Of a DNA stretch of 13,942 bases, positions 5,751 to 11,687 are shown in pieces. Each line of letters starts with the position of its first letter. Positions within the stretch are counted from its first letter, which is position 1. Origin of the DNA: Dialister sp. CAG:486 (GTDB lineage: Bacteria; Bacillota; Negativicutes; Veillonellales; Dialisteraceae); assembly GCA_000434475.1 (NCBI GenBank), contig FR879478.1:1-13942 (forward strand). Direction: 5' to 3'. The translations under genes and the position numbers were made by a program. Below the pieces are notes generated by a model. That model did not search any database. It was not told the DNA's origin and saw only the letters and a list, made by a program, of their open reading frames with translations.

Positions 5751-6317
5751 CTATTTCACCATTTCCAAGAATTCTTTTCTGAGCGCGCTGTCCGTCTTAA
5801 AAGCGCCGGAGGACGCCAGCGTCCGTGTCTTTGTCCCCGGCTTCTTGATGCCGCGGGCGGTCATGCAGGAGTGTTCCCCTTCGATGAATACGATGACGTC
5901 ATCGGCATGTGTCACAAGTCGCATGATATCGCGGATGTCCGTACCGATGCGTTCCTGCAGCTGAAAACGCTTCGAGACAGCATCTGCGATGCGGGCGATC
6001 TTCGAAAGACCGATGACGCGGCCGCGCGGGATATAGCCGACCGCGACCTTCATATTGTACATCAGTGCGATGTGATGCTCGCAGTGGGAAAAGATGTCGA
6101 TGTCTTTCACCACGACCATATCACTCTCCGGCGTTTCGAAGGTCTTTTCAAATTCTCGGGCGATATCTTCATTGGATACCGCATTATAAGCAAACTGCTC
6201 CGCCATCATGTCCGCAAAGCGCTTCGGGGTCTCGACGAGGCCTTCGCGTGTGGGATCATCGCCGACAGCCTCGATGATGAGCCGCGCAGCTTCTTCCAAT
6301 TTCTTTAGATCGACCAT
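5751..6317 (-). CDS. folE: GTP cyclohydrolase I
   Basis: This 188-residue enzyme converts GTP to 7,8-dihydroneopterin triphosphate. Here it most likely feeds the queuosine precursor pathway, since QueD, QueE and QueC are its neighbours and no other folate gene is in the window. Visible motifs: DDPTREGLVETPKR (20-33), the zinc region CEHH (79-82), GLSKIARIADAV (103-114), QERIGTDI (121-128) and GEHSCMTARGI (147-157). The expected zinc ligands Cys79, His82 and Cys151 are present. The segment after CEHH reads IALMYN rather than the LLPF of the best-known enzymes; I believe this variant exists in other Firmicutes. It is the last gene of the operon: its ATG shares one base with the queE stop (TAATG), implying translational coupling. 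The terminator follows immediately. Confidence 0.95.
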   Translation of the reverse strand: MVDLKKLEEAARLIIEAVGDDPTREGLVETPKRFADMMAEQFAYNAVSNEDIAREFEKTFETPESDMVVVKDIDIFSHCEHHIALMYNMKVAVGYIPRGRVIGLSKIARIADAVSKRFQLQERIGTDIRDIMRLVTHADDVIVFIEGEHSCMTARGIKKPGTKTRTLASSGAFKTDSALRKEFLEMVK

Positions 6318-7018
6318 TATACGCCTCTCCTCTCTGGATCCCAGATGATCTTGTGCAGCTGCACCTGGACCCGGACATCACTCAATCTCTCTCGTCTGAC
6401 ATACTCCACCAGGTCGGCAGGGGCGATGCGTCCCCACACCGGGCTCACATAGAAGGCAGGGTCTTCGCCCTTGTGGAAATGCGCGGCGATGATCGCCTTC
6501 ATCTCATCCATGTCGGCTTTAGAGCTCACGACGAATTTCAGCACATCCTCTTTCCCGAGGAGCTTGAAATTTTCCTCCAGCATCCGTTCCTTCATGCCGC
6601 TTCCGCCGCATTTGAAGTCCATCGTGTAGAATGTCCCCTGCGGCCGCTCTTGGAAGAGGGCCACCGCGCCATTCGTCTCGATATTCACCTCATAGCCCTC
6701 TTTGCCAAGGACTTCGCACAGGTGCCGGATGGGATGGAGCATCGGCTCACCGCCCGTCAGCGTGATCTTCTTCCACGGGAAGGCATGGATGCGGGAAAGA
6801 AGCTCTTCTTCCGTCAGCGCTTCAGCCGTGTCCGTGAGCGAGAGCGAATAGGCGGTATCGCAGTAGCTGCAGCGCAGGTTACAGCCCGCAAGGCGCACAA
6901 AGATCGCCATGAGGCCCGTGCGTTTCCCTTCGCCGTCGATGCTGTCGAAGATCTCCGTCACGTGGAAGAGCCCGTCATCATAGCGGTACGCTTCAGTCTT
7001 TTTCATACGTTGCCACAT
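6317..7018 (-). CDS. queE: 7-carboxy-7-deazaguanine synthase, radical SAM
   Basis: This 233-residue radical SAM enzyme turns 6-carboxy-5,6,7,8-tetrahydropterin into 7-carboxy-7-deazaguanine. The cluster-binding motif is Cys46-X3-Cys50-X2-Cys53 (CNLRCSYC), followed by the TGGEP SAM-binding motif (88-92). The N-terminal EIFDSIDGEGKRTG matches the family's EIF.SIQGEG.. entry; the C-terminus carries VQLHKIIWDP. The length is normal for QueE. The first ATG (7018) overlaps the end of queD by 26 nt and follows AGGAG at 10 nt. A second ATG four codons later is an alternative. The overlap with queD and one-base junction with folE make this a tight operon. Confidence 0.95.
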   Translation of the reverse strand: MWQRMKKTEAYRYDDGLFHVTEIFDSIDGEGKRTGLMAIFVRLAGCNLRCSYCDTAYSLSLTDTAEALTEEELLSRIHAFPWKKITLTGGEPMLHPIRHLCEVLGKEGYEVNIETNGAVALFQERPQGTFYTMDFKCGGSGMKERMLEENFKLLGKEDVLKFVVSSKADMDEMKAIIAAHFHKGEDPAFYVSPVWGRIAPADLVEYVRRERLSDVRVQVQLHKIIWDPERRGV

Positions 7019-7325
7019 TCCCTTCCGTCTCCTGCACCGACACGCGGATACAGTGAGGAATGCGGTCGCAAAGCCACTTCGCGATGTTCTCCGCCGTCGG
7101 ATTCAGTCCCCCCAAGACATCGTTGATGACATGGTGGTCGAACTGGTTCACGATCTCCTTGATCTTGGAGAAATCCACGACCATGCCATTGTGGTCGAGC
7201 GTGTCATTCTGCACCGTGACCGTAATGATCCAGTTGTGTCCATGGAGATTCGTACACTTGCTTTCATAGTCCAGGTGCAGGAAATGTGCACCGGATACTT
7301 CGATTCGTTTCGTTACTGTAAACAT
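6993..7325 (-). CDS. queD: 6-carboxytetrahydropterin synthase
   Basis: A 110-residue QueD/PTPS-family enzyme that converts dihydroneopterin triphosphate to 6-carboxytetrahydropterin, the second step of preQ0 synthesis. Zinc ligands His14, His28 and His30 (in GAHFL and NLHGHNW), the catalytic Cys24, the DHH at 63-65 and Glu99 (VQETEG) are all visible. It is slightly short but complete for the family. The ATG at 7325 follows AAGGA with 9-nt spacing. Upstream there are only 30 bp before a 175-bp perfect heptamer tandem; the AT-rich TATATAA within those 30 bp might serve as a -10, but no -35 is recognisable inside the repeat. Transcription may therefore come from the queC promoter through the repeats. 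Confidence 0.95.
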   Translation of the reverse strand: MFTVTKRIEVSGAHFLHLDYESKCTNLHGHNWIITVTVQNDTLDHNGMVVDFSKIKEIVNQFDHHVINDVLGGLNPTAENIAKWLCDRIPHCIRVSVQETEGNVATYEKD

Positions 7326-7355
7326 AGATTGTCGTCCTTATATAAAATATGAATG

Positions 7356-7530
7356 GGTTCAGGGTTCAGGGTTCAGGGTTCAGGGTTCAGGGTTCAGGGT
7401 TCAGGGTTCAGGGTTCAGGGTTCAGGGTTCAGGGTTCAGGGTTCAGGGTTCAGGGTTCAGGGTTCAGGGTTCAGGGTTCAGGGTTCAGGGTTCAGGGTTC
7501 AGGGTTCAGGGTTCAGGGTTCAGGGTTCAG
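7356..7530. repeat. perfect tandem array of 25 GGTTCAG units
   Basis: Twenty-five uninterrupted, identical seven-base units by direct count. It sits 30 bp upstream of queD on the minus strand. Because 7 is not a multiple of 3 all frames repeat every 21 nt, which yields artefactual open frames encoding a VQGSGFR-type repeat. A five-unit version is at 4137-4171 and a degenerate one at 99-131. Confidence 0.97.
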
Positions 7531-7690
7531 GTGGCGGCTTCGCCGCAATATATATGGGCGATGCCCGAAGGCCGGAGGGAAGAAGTCAGAAGTCTAATGT
7601 CTGACGTCTGATGTCTGATCCCTAATCCCTAGCTACTCATCCCTAGTCACTAGTCATTCGAGGCCACGCATCCTTGCTTTCAAACTTGTG
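7530..7690 (+). repeat. mosaic repeat core plus GTCTGAT/CCCTAGT heptamers
   Basis: GGTGGCGGCTTCGCCGC, ATATATAT and GGGCGATGCCCGAAGGCCGG (7530-7579) match 5326-5377. Ten heptamers follow at 7585-7654 (GTCAGAA, GTCTAAT, GTCTGAC, GTCTGAT x2, CCCTAAT, CCCTAGC and so on). The closing block is CATCCTTGCTTTCAAACTT. No gene is present. Confidence 0.75.
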
Positions 7691-7708
7691 GTGGTAGCCC
7701 TTTCCCGT

Positions 7709-7865
7709 ATCGTCATCCCGAGCGCAGCCGAGGGATCTTTCTTGCACTACGGTCAGTATCACATAGGCACTGGCAGGGAAACGATGCCTAGGTATTTCTG
7801 CTTCCACACATTCTTTGTTTATCTATCTGCAAGGAAGATTTCTCGCTTACGCTCGAAATGACGAT
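7709..7865. mobile_element. 157-bp MITE-like element with 38-nt inverted ends
   Basis: The left arm (7709-7746) and the reverse complement of the right arm (7828-7865) match at 30 of 38 positions, starting ATCGTCAT and ending CTTGCA. The 81-bp interior has no reading frame of note. Each arm is itself one of the REP-like units found singly elsewhere. No target-site duplication was seen. It could equally be two REP units in inverted array. Confidence 0.5.
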
Positions 7866-7907
7866 GCGGGAGTCTGATGTCTCCTAATCCCTGTTTTCAA
7901 ACATTTC

Positions 7908-8612
7908 TCATTTCTCATAGCAAGCCAGCGCCGGATCCTTGACGCCATTCGCTGCGAAGGCGGCTGCCCTGTCGATGCATGTGCCGCATGTGCCGCAGGG
8001 CTTCTCCCCGCCCTCATAGCAGCTCCATGTGAGCTCATAGGGCGTATGGAGAGCCAGACCGGTCGCCACGACGCCGGCCTTATTCATTTCCGCAAAGGGG
8101 AAGACGAGATGCACCTTGCCATAGGTGCCGATGGAGACGGCATCACCCATCGCCTTCAGGAAGGGCTCGCTGCAGTCCGCATAGGCATCTCCTGCCGCAT
8201 CGTCTGCGTGCGCGCCGATGTAGATATCGACCTCATCCTCCTCAAAGAGGCTCGCCGCGAGCGAGGCCGCCGTCGAGAGCATGAGTCCGTTGCGGAAAGG
8301 CACATAGGTCGAGACCTTGCCCTCTCCGTTCTTGGCGATCTGCTCCGCGTAGCTCTCGTGGACGATCTCTTCTGTGGAGCCCGCAAGGAGGGAGCAGTTC
8401 GAATACTGGAAAATGGCAGAAAGATCAAATTCGTAGTGCCGTACATGGTAGTACGCTGCGACCTTGCGTGCCGCAAGGATCTCTTTCTTGTGCTTCTGCC
8501 CATAAAAAATAGAAGCAGTTACGACGTTCTCTGCTCCCAGTCTGTCTACTGCCAGCGAGACGCAGGTGGTCGAGTCCACGCCGCCGCTGGAGAGGATAAT
8601 AGCTTTTTTCAT
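7908..8612 (-). CDS. queC: 7-cyano-7-deazaguanine synthase
   Basis: This 234-residue ATP-dependent enzyme converts 7-carboxy-7-deazaguanine to preQ0, completing with FolE, QueD and QueE the route to the queuosine precursor. The PP-loop SGGVDS is at 9-14. The zinc site is Cys198-X7-Cys206-X2-Cys209-X2-Cys212 (within SCYEGGEKPCGTCGTC). FRNGLML (106-112) is also typical. It starts with ATG 4 nt after AGGAGG. That ribosome binding site is part of a preQ1-I riboswitch, so translation should fall when preQ1 is plentiful. The stop codon lies within a GAAATGA GAAATGT heptamer pair (around 7903-7917), so the 3' end abuts repeat sequence. It probably heads a queC-queD-queE-folE operon now split by 582 bp of repeats. 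Confidence 0.95.
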   Translation of the reverse strand: MKKAIILSSGGVDSTTCVSLAVDRLGAENVVTASIFYGQKHKKEILAARKVAAYYHVRHYEFDLSAIFQYSNCSLLAGSTEEIVHESYAEQIAKNGEGKVSTYVPFRNGLMLSTAASLAASLFEEDEVDIYIGAHADDAAGDAYADCSEPFLKAMGDAVSIGTYGKVHLVFPFAEMNKAGVVATGLALHTPYELTWSCYEGGEKPCGTCGTCIDRAAAFAANGVKDPALACYEK

Positions 8613-8616
8613 CTTG

Positions 8617-8653
8617 CCTCCTGTTTTTTATAGTTGGTGTTCAGATGACAACT
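8617..8653 (-). ncRNA. class I preQ1 riboswitch controlling queC translation
   Basis: On the minus strand, P1 is AGTTG / CAACT (8653-8649 with 8636-8632) enclosing a 12-nt loop TCATCTGAACAC, followed by ATAAAAAACAGGAGG. This matches the known Bacillus queC aptamer in stem length, loop length, the loop-end ACAC (with the preQ1-reading C) and the tail ATAAAAAAC. Loop CTG can pair with tail CAG to form the pseudoknot P2. The paired tail merges into AGGAGG of queC, so ligand binding should hide the ribosome binding site. A longer GC-rich hairpin precedes it in the leader. Confidence 0.85.
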
Positions 8654-8750
8654 GAGATAGATATTTTTCGGTGCGCCTTGACGCACGGATAGGAGAAAGC
8701 CGGACGAGCCGCTTCGGGGCATGGGGCTTTCGCTTTCCTATAACCAATTT

Positions 8751-8763
8751 ATTATAGCACAGA
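8751..8763 (-). promoter_or_regulatory. extended -10 promoter of queC
   Basis: On the minus strand CTGTGCTATAATA includes TGC-TATAAT (TATAAT at 8756-8751). The -35 is weak (TACCTT at 17 bp). The same 13 bases occur in the promoter at 4240-4252. The leader of roughly 130 nt ends in the preQ1 aptamer. Confidence 0.65.
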
Positions 8764-8789
8764 TGGCAAGGAGAAGGTAGGCAAAACGA

Positions 8790-8832
8790 GCCAGTGACTC
8801 GTGACTGAAGTGCCACCTTTGGGCATCGCCTC
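8790..8832. repeat. short mosaic-repeat fragment
   Basis: AGTGACTCGTGACT heptamers followed by GAAGTGCCACCTTTGGGCATCGCC. The arrangement matches 4333-4371 (AGTGACTGGTAACT, then a TGCCATCTTCGGGCATCGCC block). It lies between the divergent queC and ATPase promoters. Confidence 0.6.
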
Positions 8833-8871
8833 TTTTCGTCATTCCCTCATCCATACTTGATAAAATTCCTG

Positions 8872-8916
8872 AAATCTAAAAGTTTTTCCACCTATACTCG
8901 AAAAACTTTTAGATTT
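8872..8916 (+). promoter_or_regulatory. perfect 17-bp inverted repeat upstream of the ATPase gene
   Basis: The arms 8872-8888 and 8900-8916 are exact reverse complements (AAATCTAAAAGTTTTTC) around 11 bp. The right arm overlaps where a -35 box would lie for the TATAAT at 8934-8939. It could be an operator or an AT-rich hairpin; T5 ends the right side. Confidence 0.6.
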
Positions 8917-8933
8917 TTGAAACTTTCTTAGTG

Positions 8934-8939
8934 TATAAT
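8934..8939 (+). promoter_or_regulatory. -10 box of the DUF4143 ATPase gene
   Basis: Perfect TATAAT, 25 bp before the start codon. No good -35 is present at 17 bp (AGATTT), and the position falls in the right arm of the inverted repeat. Confidence 0.5.
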
Positions 8940-8963
8940 AGATAAAAAGCAAGGAGGTGTGCC

Positions 8964-10169
8964 ATGATTGAACGACCTTATTATTTGAATCAGCTGCTTC
9001 GCGCGAAGGATACGGATTTCATCAAAATCATCACCGGCATTCGCCGTTCAGGAAAGTCCACACTGCTTGAGATGTTGAAGAAGCACCTGCTCACTCAGGG
9101 CGTCCCAGAAAATCACGTCATCCACATCAGCTATGAGCAGATTCCCTGGTTTCCGTTGGAAAAGGCAGAGACGCTCTATGCGTACATCAAAGAGCATATC
9201 ACGGAGCCTGCCCATCGCTACTACCTTCTCATCGACGAGGTACAGGAACTCGAAGAATGGGCGAAAGTCATCAACGGGCTGAAAGCGACGTTTCCACTCG
9301 ATATCTACATCACTGGCTCAAACTCGCGTCTCTTCTCAGGCGAGTATCTGACTTACATCACAGGACGGTACATCGAAATCAAAGTGTACCCGTTGTCGCT
9401 TTCCGAATTCATGACATTCCGCGGCTATGACGAAAGCAACGTCGCAAAAGCATTCAATGAGTATCTCACCATTGGTTCTTTCCCAGCCGCAGCAGTCGCG
9501 AAAGACCCCGAACTTACAGAAATCATCAACAGCGGCCTCTTCGACTCCATCTTTGCACGAGACATCATCATCCGCGGCGGCATCCGCAATGAAGGCGTCT
9601 TCCTCAAAGCCGCCAAATTCATCATGGAGAATATCGGAAATCCTCTCTCCGTGAGTGCTATCAGCCGAACGCTGAAATCGCAGGGCTCTTCCGCGAGCGC
9701 GGATACCATCGATAACTACCTCACACAGATGGTCAATGCCTATGTGCTCTACCAATGTGAACGCTACGACATCCGTGGCAAAGAGCGGCTTCGCACCAAT
9801 GGCAAGTATTACGTAGCTGATCTGGGGCTTCGCAATCGTCTCATCGGCTACCGCAGAGAAAATCTGGGGCACGTCATCGAAAATCTAGTCTACCTCGAAC
9901 TCCTTCGCCGCGGCTATACCATTTCCACCGGCCTTTACAATTCGCTGGAGGTGGACTTTGTCGCGCAGAAAGGCACAGACATCCGCTATTACCAGGTGTC
10001 GCTCTCGGTCATGGAAGAAACCGTGCTTGCCCGCGAACTTGCGCCGTTCCAGAAAATCACAGACAATTTTCCCAAGTACCTCATTACCATGGACACCATC
10101 GATTTCTCACAGAATGGCATCATCCACCAGAATCTCTATGACTTCCTGCTCGGGAAAAATAAGCAGTGA
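8964..10169 (+). CDS. AAA family ATPase with C-terminal DUF4143
   Basis: This 401-residue protein has the usual two-domain layout: an AAA_14 ATPase (about 17-150) and DUF4143 (about 195-350). Walker A is GIRRSGKST (25-33), Walker B YYLLIDEVQ (86-94), with TGSNS (117-121) and TGRY (133-136) as further family marks. The C-terminal domain carries ENLVYLELLRRGY and LEVDFV, followed by YYQVSLS, which resembles a PD-(D/E)xK nuclease-like core; whether it cuts nucleic acid is unknown. Members are common, often variable between strains, and of unclear function. The start follows AAGGAGGT with 5-nt spacing. It stands alone, divergent from queC, under a TATAAT and a 17-bp inverted repeat. A following plus-strand gene begins 91 bp downstream. 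Confidence 0.92.
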   Translation: MIERPYYLNQLLRAKDTDFIKIITGIRRSGKSTLLEMLKKHLLTQGVPENHVIHISYEQIPWFPLEKAETLYAYIKEHITEPAHRYYLLIDEVQELEEWAKVINGLKATFPLDIYITGSNSRLFSGEYLTYITGRYIEIKVYPLSLSEFMTFRGYDESNVAKAFNEYLTIGSFPAAAVAKDPELTEIINSGLFDSIFARDIIIRGGIRNEGVFLKAAKFIMENIGNPLSVSAISRTLKSQGSSASADTIDNYLTQMVNAYVLYQCERYDIRGKERLRTNGKYYVADLGLRNRLIGYRRENLGHVIENLVYLELLRRGYTISTGLYNSLEVDFVAQKGTDIRYYQVSLSVMEETVLARELAPFQKITDNFPKYLITMDTIDFSQNGIIHQNLYDFLLGKNKQ

Positions 10170-10260
10170 CCGATGCTCGCAGTGATGCGTACTTTATAAT
10201 TTTTTATTCCCATTTTTATTGCAAACGATTCTGTTTGATTGGACTAAAGGAGAACCCACT

Positions 10261-10563
10261 ATGCACGGCGGAGACGCAGATGAATTTATCGATTATATGA
10301 ATGACGGAGAGGCCTCTGTCCGTCACAGAAGCTTTGTCTATCGTTTTTCCGGTCTGAAATACCACGCCGGACGGCATCAGTATCGGATCAGCATCGAGAA
10401 GTACCGCTTCACGAAGGAGCCTTTCGAAGACTTCATGGAGCTTGTCTATCACTACGAGTCGGAGGATGCAGAGGATGTCCTGAATCACCTCACTGAAGAC
10501 ATCCTCTGGGATGGAAAGAGCTTCTACGAGCTGGAGAAAGCTCTGACATGGATCGACTGGTAA
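10261..10563 (+). CDS. 100-aa protein of unknown function
   Basis: I do not recognise it. It is acidic, rich in Asp, Glu, Tyr and Phe, with no membrane segment; it starts MHGGDADEFIDYMNDGE and ends KALTWIDW. The middle (SGLKYHAGRHQYRISIEKYRF) looks like beta strands and the rest helical. The ATG at 10261 follows AAAGGAG by 8 nt; an in-frame TTG at 10219 lacks a ribosome binding site. A TATAAT at 10195-10200 without a clear -35 may drive it, or it may be read from the ATPase gene 91 bp upstream. Downstream the GC hairpin at 10651-10677 and the bidirectional terminator at 10825-10852 can end its transcript. Confidence 0.7.
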   Translation: MHGGDADEFIDYMNDGEASVRHRSFVYRFSGLKYHAGRHQYRISIEKYRFTKEPFEDFMELVYHYESEDAEDVLNHLTEDILWDGKSFYELEKALTWIDW

Positions 10564-10613
10564 ACAAACGTCGCTTCACGTGATCCTCAACAATTCACGA
10601 GCCGCTTCGTCTA

Positions 10614-10677
10614 AGTGAGGAGTGAGGAATTAGGAATTAGGAGTGAAGGTGCGGCGCACAAAGTTTGAAAGCGCCGC
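10614..10677 (+). repeat. mosaic repeat, copy 4
   Basis: Five heptamers (AGTGAGG x2, AATTAGG x2, AGTGAAG) run into GCGGCGC-N13-GCGCCGC (10651-10677), with ATTTTT shortly after. Copy 3 at the right end of the window has the same order. The loop contains AAGTTTGAAA, matching the closing block of other copies read backwards. Confidence 0.75.
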
Positions 10678-10757
10678 GGAATTTTTATGAGTCGTACACG
10701 AAGCATCCTATAAAACGGGGGTATGGGGGCGCTTTATGAAACGTGTGCTCCTTCCGC

Positions 10758-10775
10758 CACTCCTCATTCCTCACT
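10758..10775. repeat. CACTCCT/CATTCCT heptamer remnant
   Basis: Two units plus CAC, the complement of the AGTGAGG type. With copy 4 it brackets the 10678-10757 stretch, which has no recognisable gene. Confidence 0.55.
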
Positions 10776-10824
10776 TTTTATTCACGTATCGCGCGACAAT
10801 GGAATCAAGAAAAATCACACAATC

Positions 10825-10852
10825 AAAAAAGCAGCCTCATGGCTGCTTTTTT
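10825..10852 (-). terminator. bidirectional terminator after jag
   Basis: A 6-bp stem GCAGCC-TCAT-GGCTGC with A6 before and T6 after, 7 bp from the jag stop codon. It closes the rpmH-to-jag operon and also faces the plus-strand small gene. Confidence 0.85.
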
Positions 10853-10859
10853 ATGTTGC

Positions 10860-11687
10860 TCAGTCCTTCGGACGAATGACAACGTATCTGTACGGTGCTT
10901 CGCCTTCGGAATCGGTGGAGACGGCGTGGTCGTCCTGCAGAGCCAGATGGATGATGCGGCGTTCACCGGCAGCCATCGGTTCGAGGCGGATCTCTTCGCC
11001 CGTGCGTTTCACCTTGCCTGCGAGGCGTCTGGCGAGGGCTTCCAGGGTATCCTGGCGGCGCTCTCTGTAGTTTTCGACGTCAAGCAGAATGAAGTAGTGA
11101 TGGCGGAAGGACTTCCCTGCGGCCAGGTTCGTCAGGTACTGGAGCGCATCCAGTGTCTGTCCGTGCTTGCCGATCAGGATGCCCAGGCCATCGCCCACCA
11201 GGTTGATCATGATCCGTTCTTCGGTCATGCGGCATTCCATGGTGACAGCAAGGTGCATGCCGGCAAAGACGCCCGCGAGGAAGGTCTTTGCTTCTTCCGC
11301 GACCTTCTTCTGTTCTTCCGGATCGAAGGTCGGCTCTTCGCGCTCAGCTTTCTTCTCTTCTGCCGGTGCTTCTTCCTTCACTTCTTCGGCAGCTTCTTCT
11401 GCCTGTAGTACTTCGGCCGGCGTTTCTTCCTTCGCTTCTTCGGCAGGGATTTCTGCCGCCGGTGCTTCTTCGGCAGGAGATGCTTCTTCGACAGTGTCTT
11501 CCTCCACTTCTTCATCCGGTGCAGAAATGTCTACGACCGCCATCTTCTTGTGGATGAGGCCGAAGAGTCCGCTCGAGGGCTGTTCGACGACATGGACGAC
11601 AGCTTCTTCGCGGCTGATGCCGAGCTTTTCCAAGCCTTCAGCGACAGCAGCTTCGATGGTTTTTGCTGTGATTCTGACTGTTCTCAT
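10860..11687 (-). CDS. jag: RNA-binding protein KhpB/Jag (EloR)
   Basis: A 275-residue cytoplasmic RNA-binding protein; in other Firmicutes it works with KhpA in controlling cell elongation and division. The order is Jag_N (about 1-55, with SSGLFG at 38-43), a long acidic linker rich in Glu, Ala and Pro (about 57-120), a KH domain (about 125-205, GKHG at 173-176) and R3H (about 208-275, with Arg243 and His247 in RRIIH). The ATG overlaps the yidC stop by four bases (ATGA), indicating coupled translation. No separate promoter is needed. mnmE does not follow, as it would in many Firmicutes; a terminator does. Confidence 0.95.
   Translation of the reverse strand: MRTVRITAKTIEAAVAEGLEKLGISREEAVVHVVEQPSSGLFGLIHKKMAVVDISAPDEEVEEDTVEEASPAEEAPAAEIPAEEAKEETPAEVLQAEEAAEEVKEEAPAEEKKAEREEPTFDPEEQKKVAEEAKTFLAGVFAGMHLAVTMECRMTEERIMINLVGDGLGILIGKHGQTLDALQYLTNLAAGKSFRHHYFILLDVENYRERRQDTLEALARRLAGKVKRTGEEIRLEPMAAGERRIIHLALQDDHAVSTDSEGEAPYRYVVIRPKD

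Noticed and set aside
5395..5964. 189-aa plus-strand reading frame
   Set aside because: It runs through repeats and then antisense through folE; no start signal and no recognisable protein.
6353..7126. 257-aa frame antisense to queE and queD
   Set aside because: A shadow of two well-supported genes; composition (His- and Arg-rich) is typical of antisense reading of GC-rich coding DNA.
7356..7530. CRISPR array
   Set aside because: The units are 7 bp and contiguous, with no spacers and no cas genes in the window.
7349..7604. Two overlapping plus-strand frames encoding a VQGSGFR repeat protein
   Set aside because: They are direct products of the 25 GGTTCAG units, which stay open in these frames. 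There is no ribosome binding site and the DNA is plainly a non-coding tandem repeat.
8655..8745. Second ligand-binding domain in the queC leader
   Set aside because: There is a long imperfect stem (ATAGG..AAAGC with GCTTT..CCTAT) and a GTGCG/CGCAC hairpin, but they match no riboswitch class I can name; recorded only as a structured leader.
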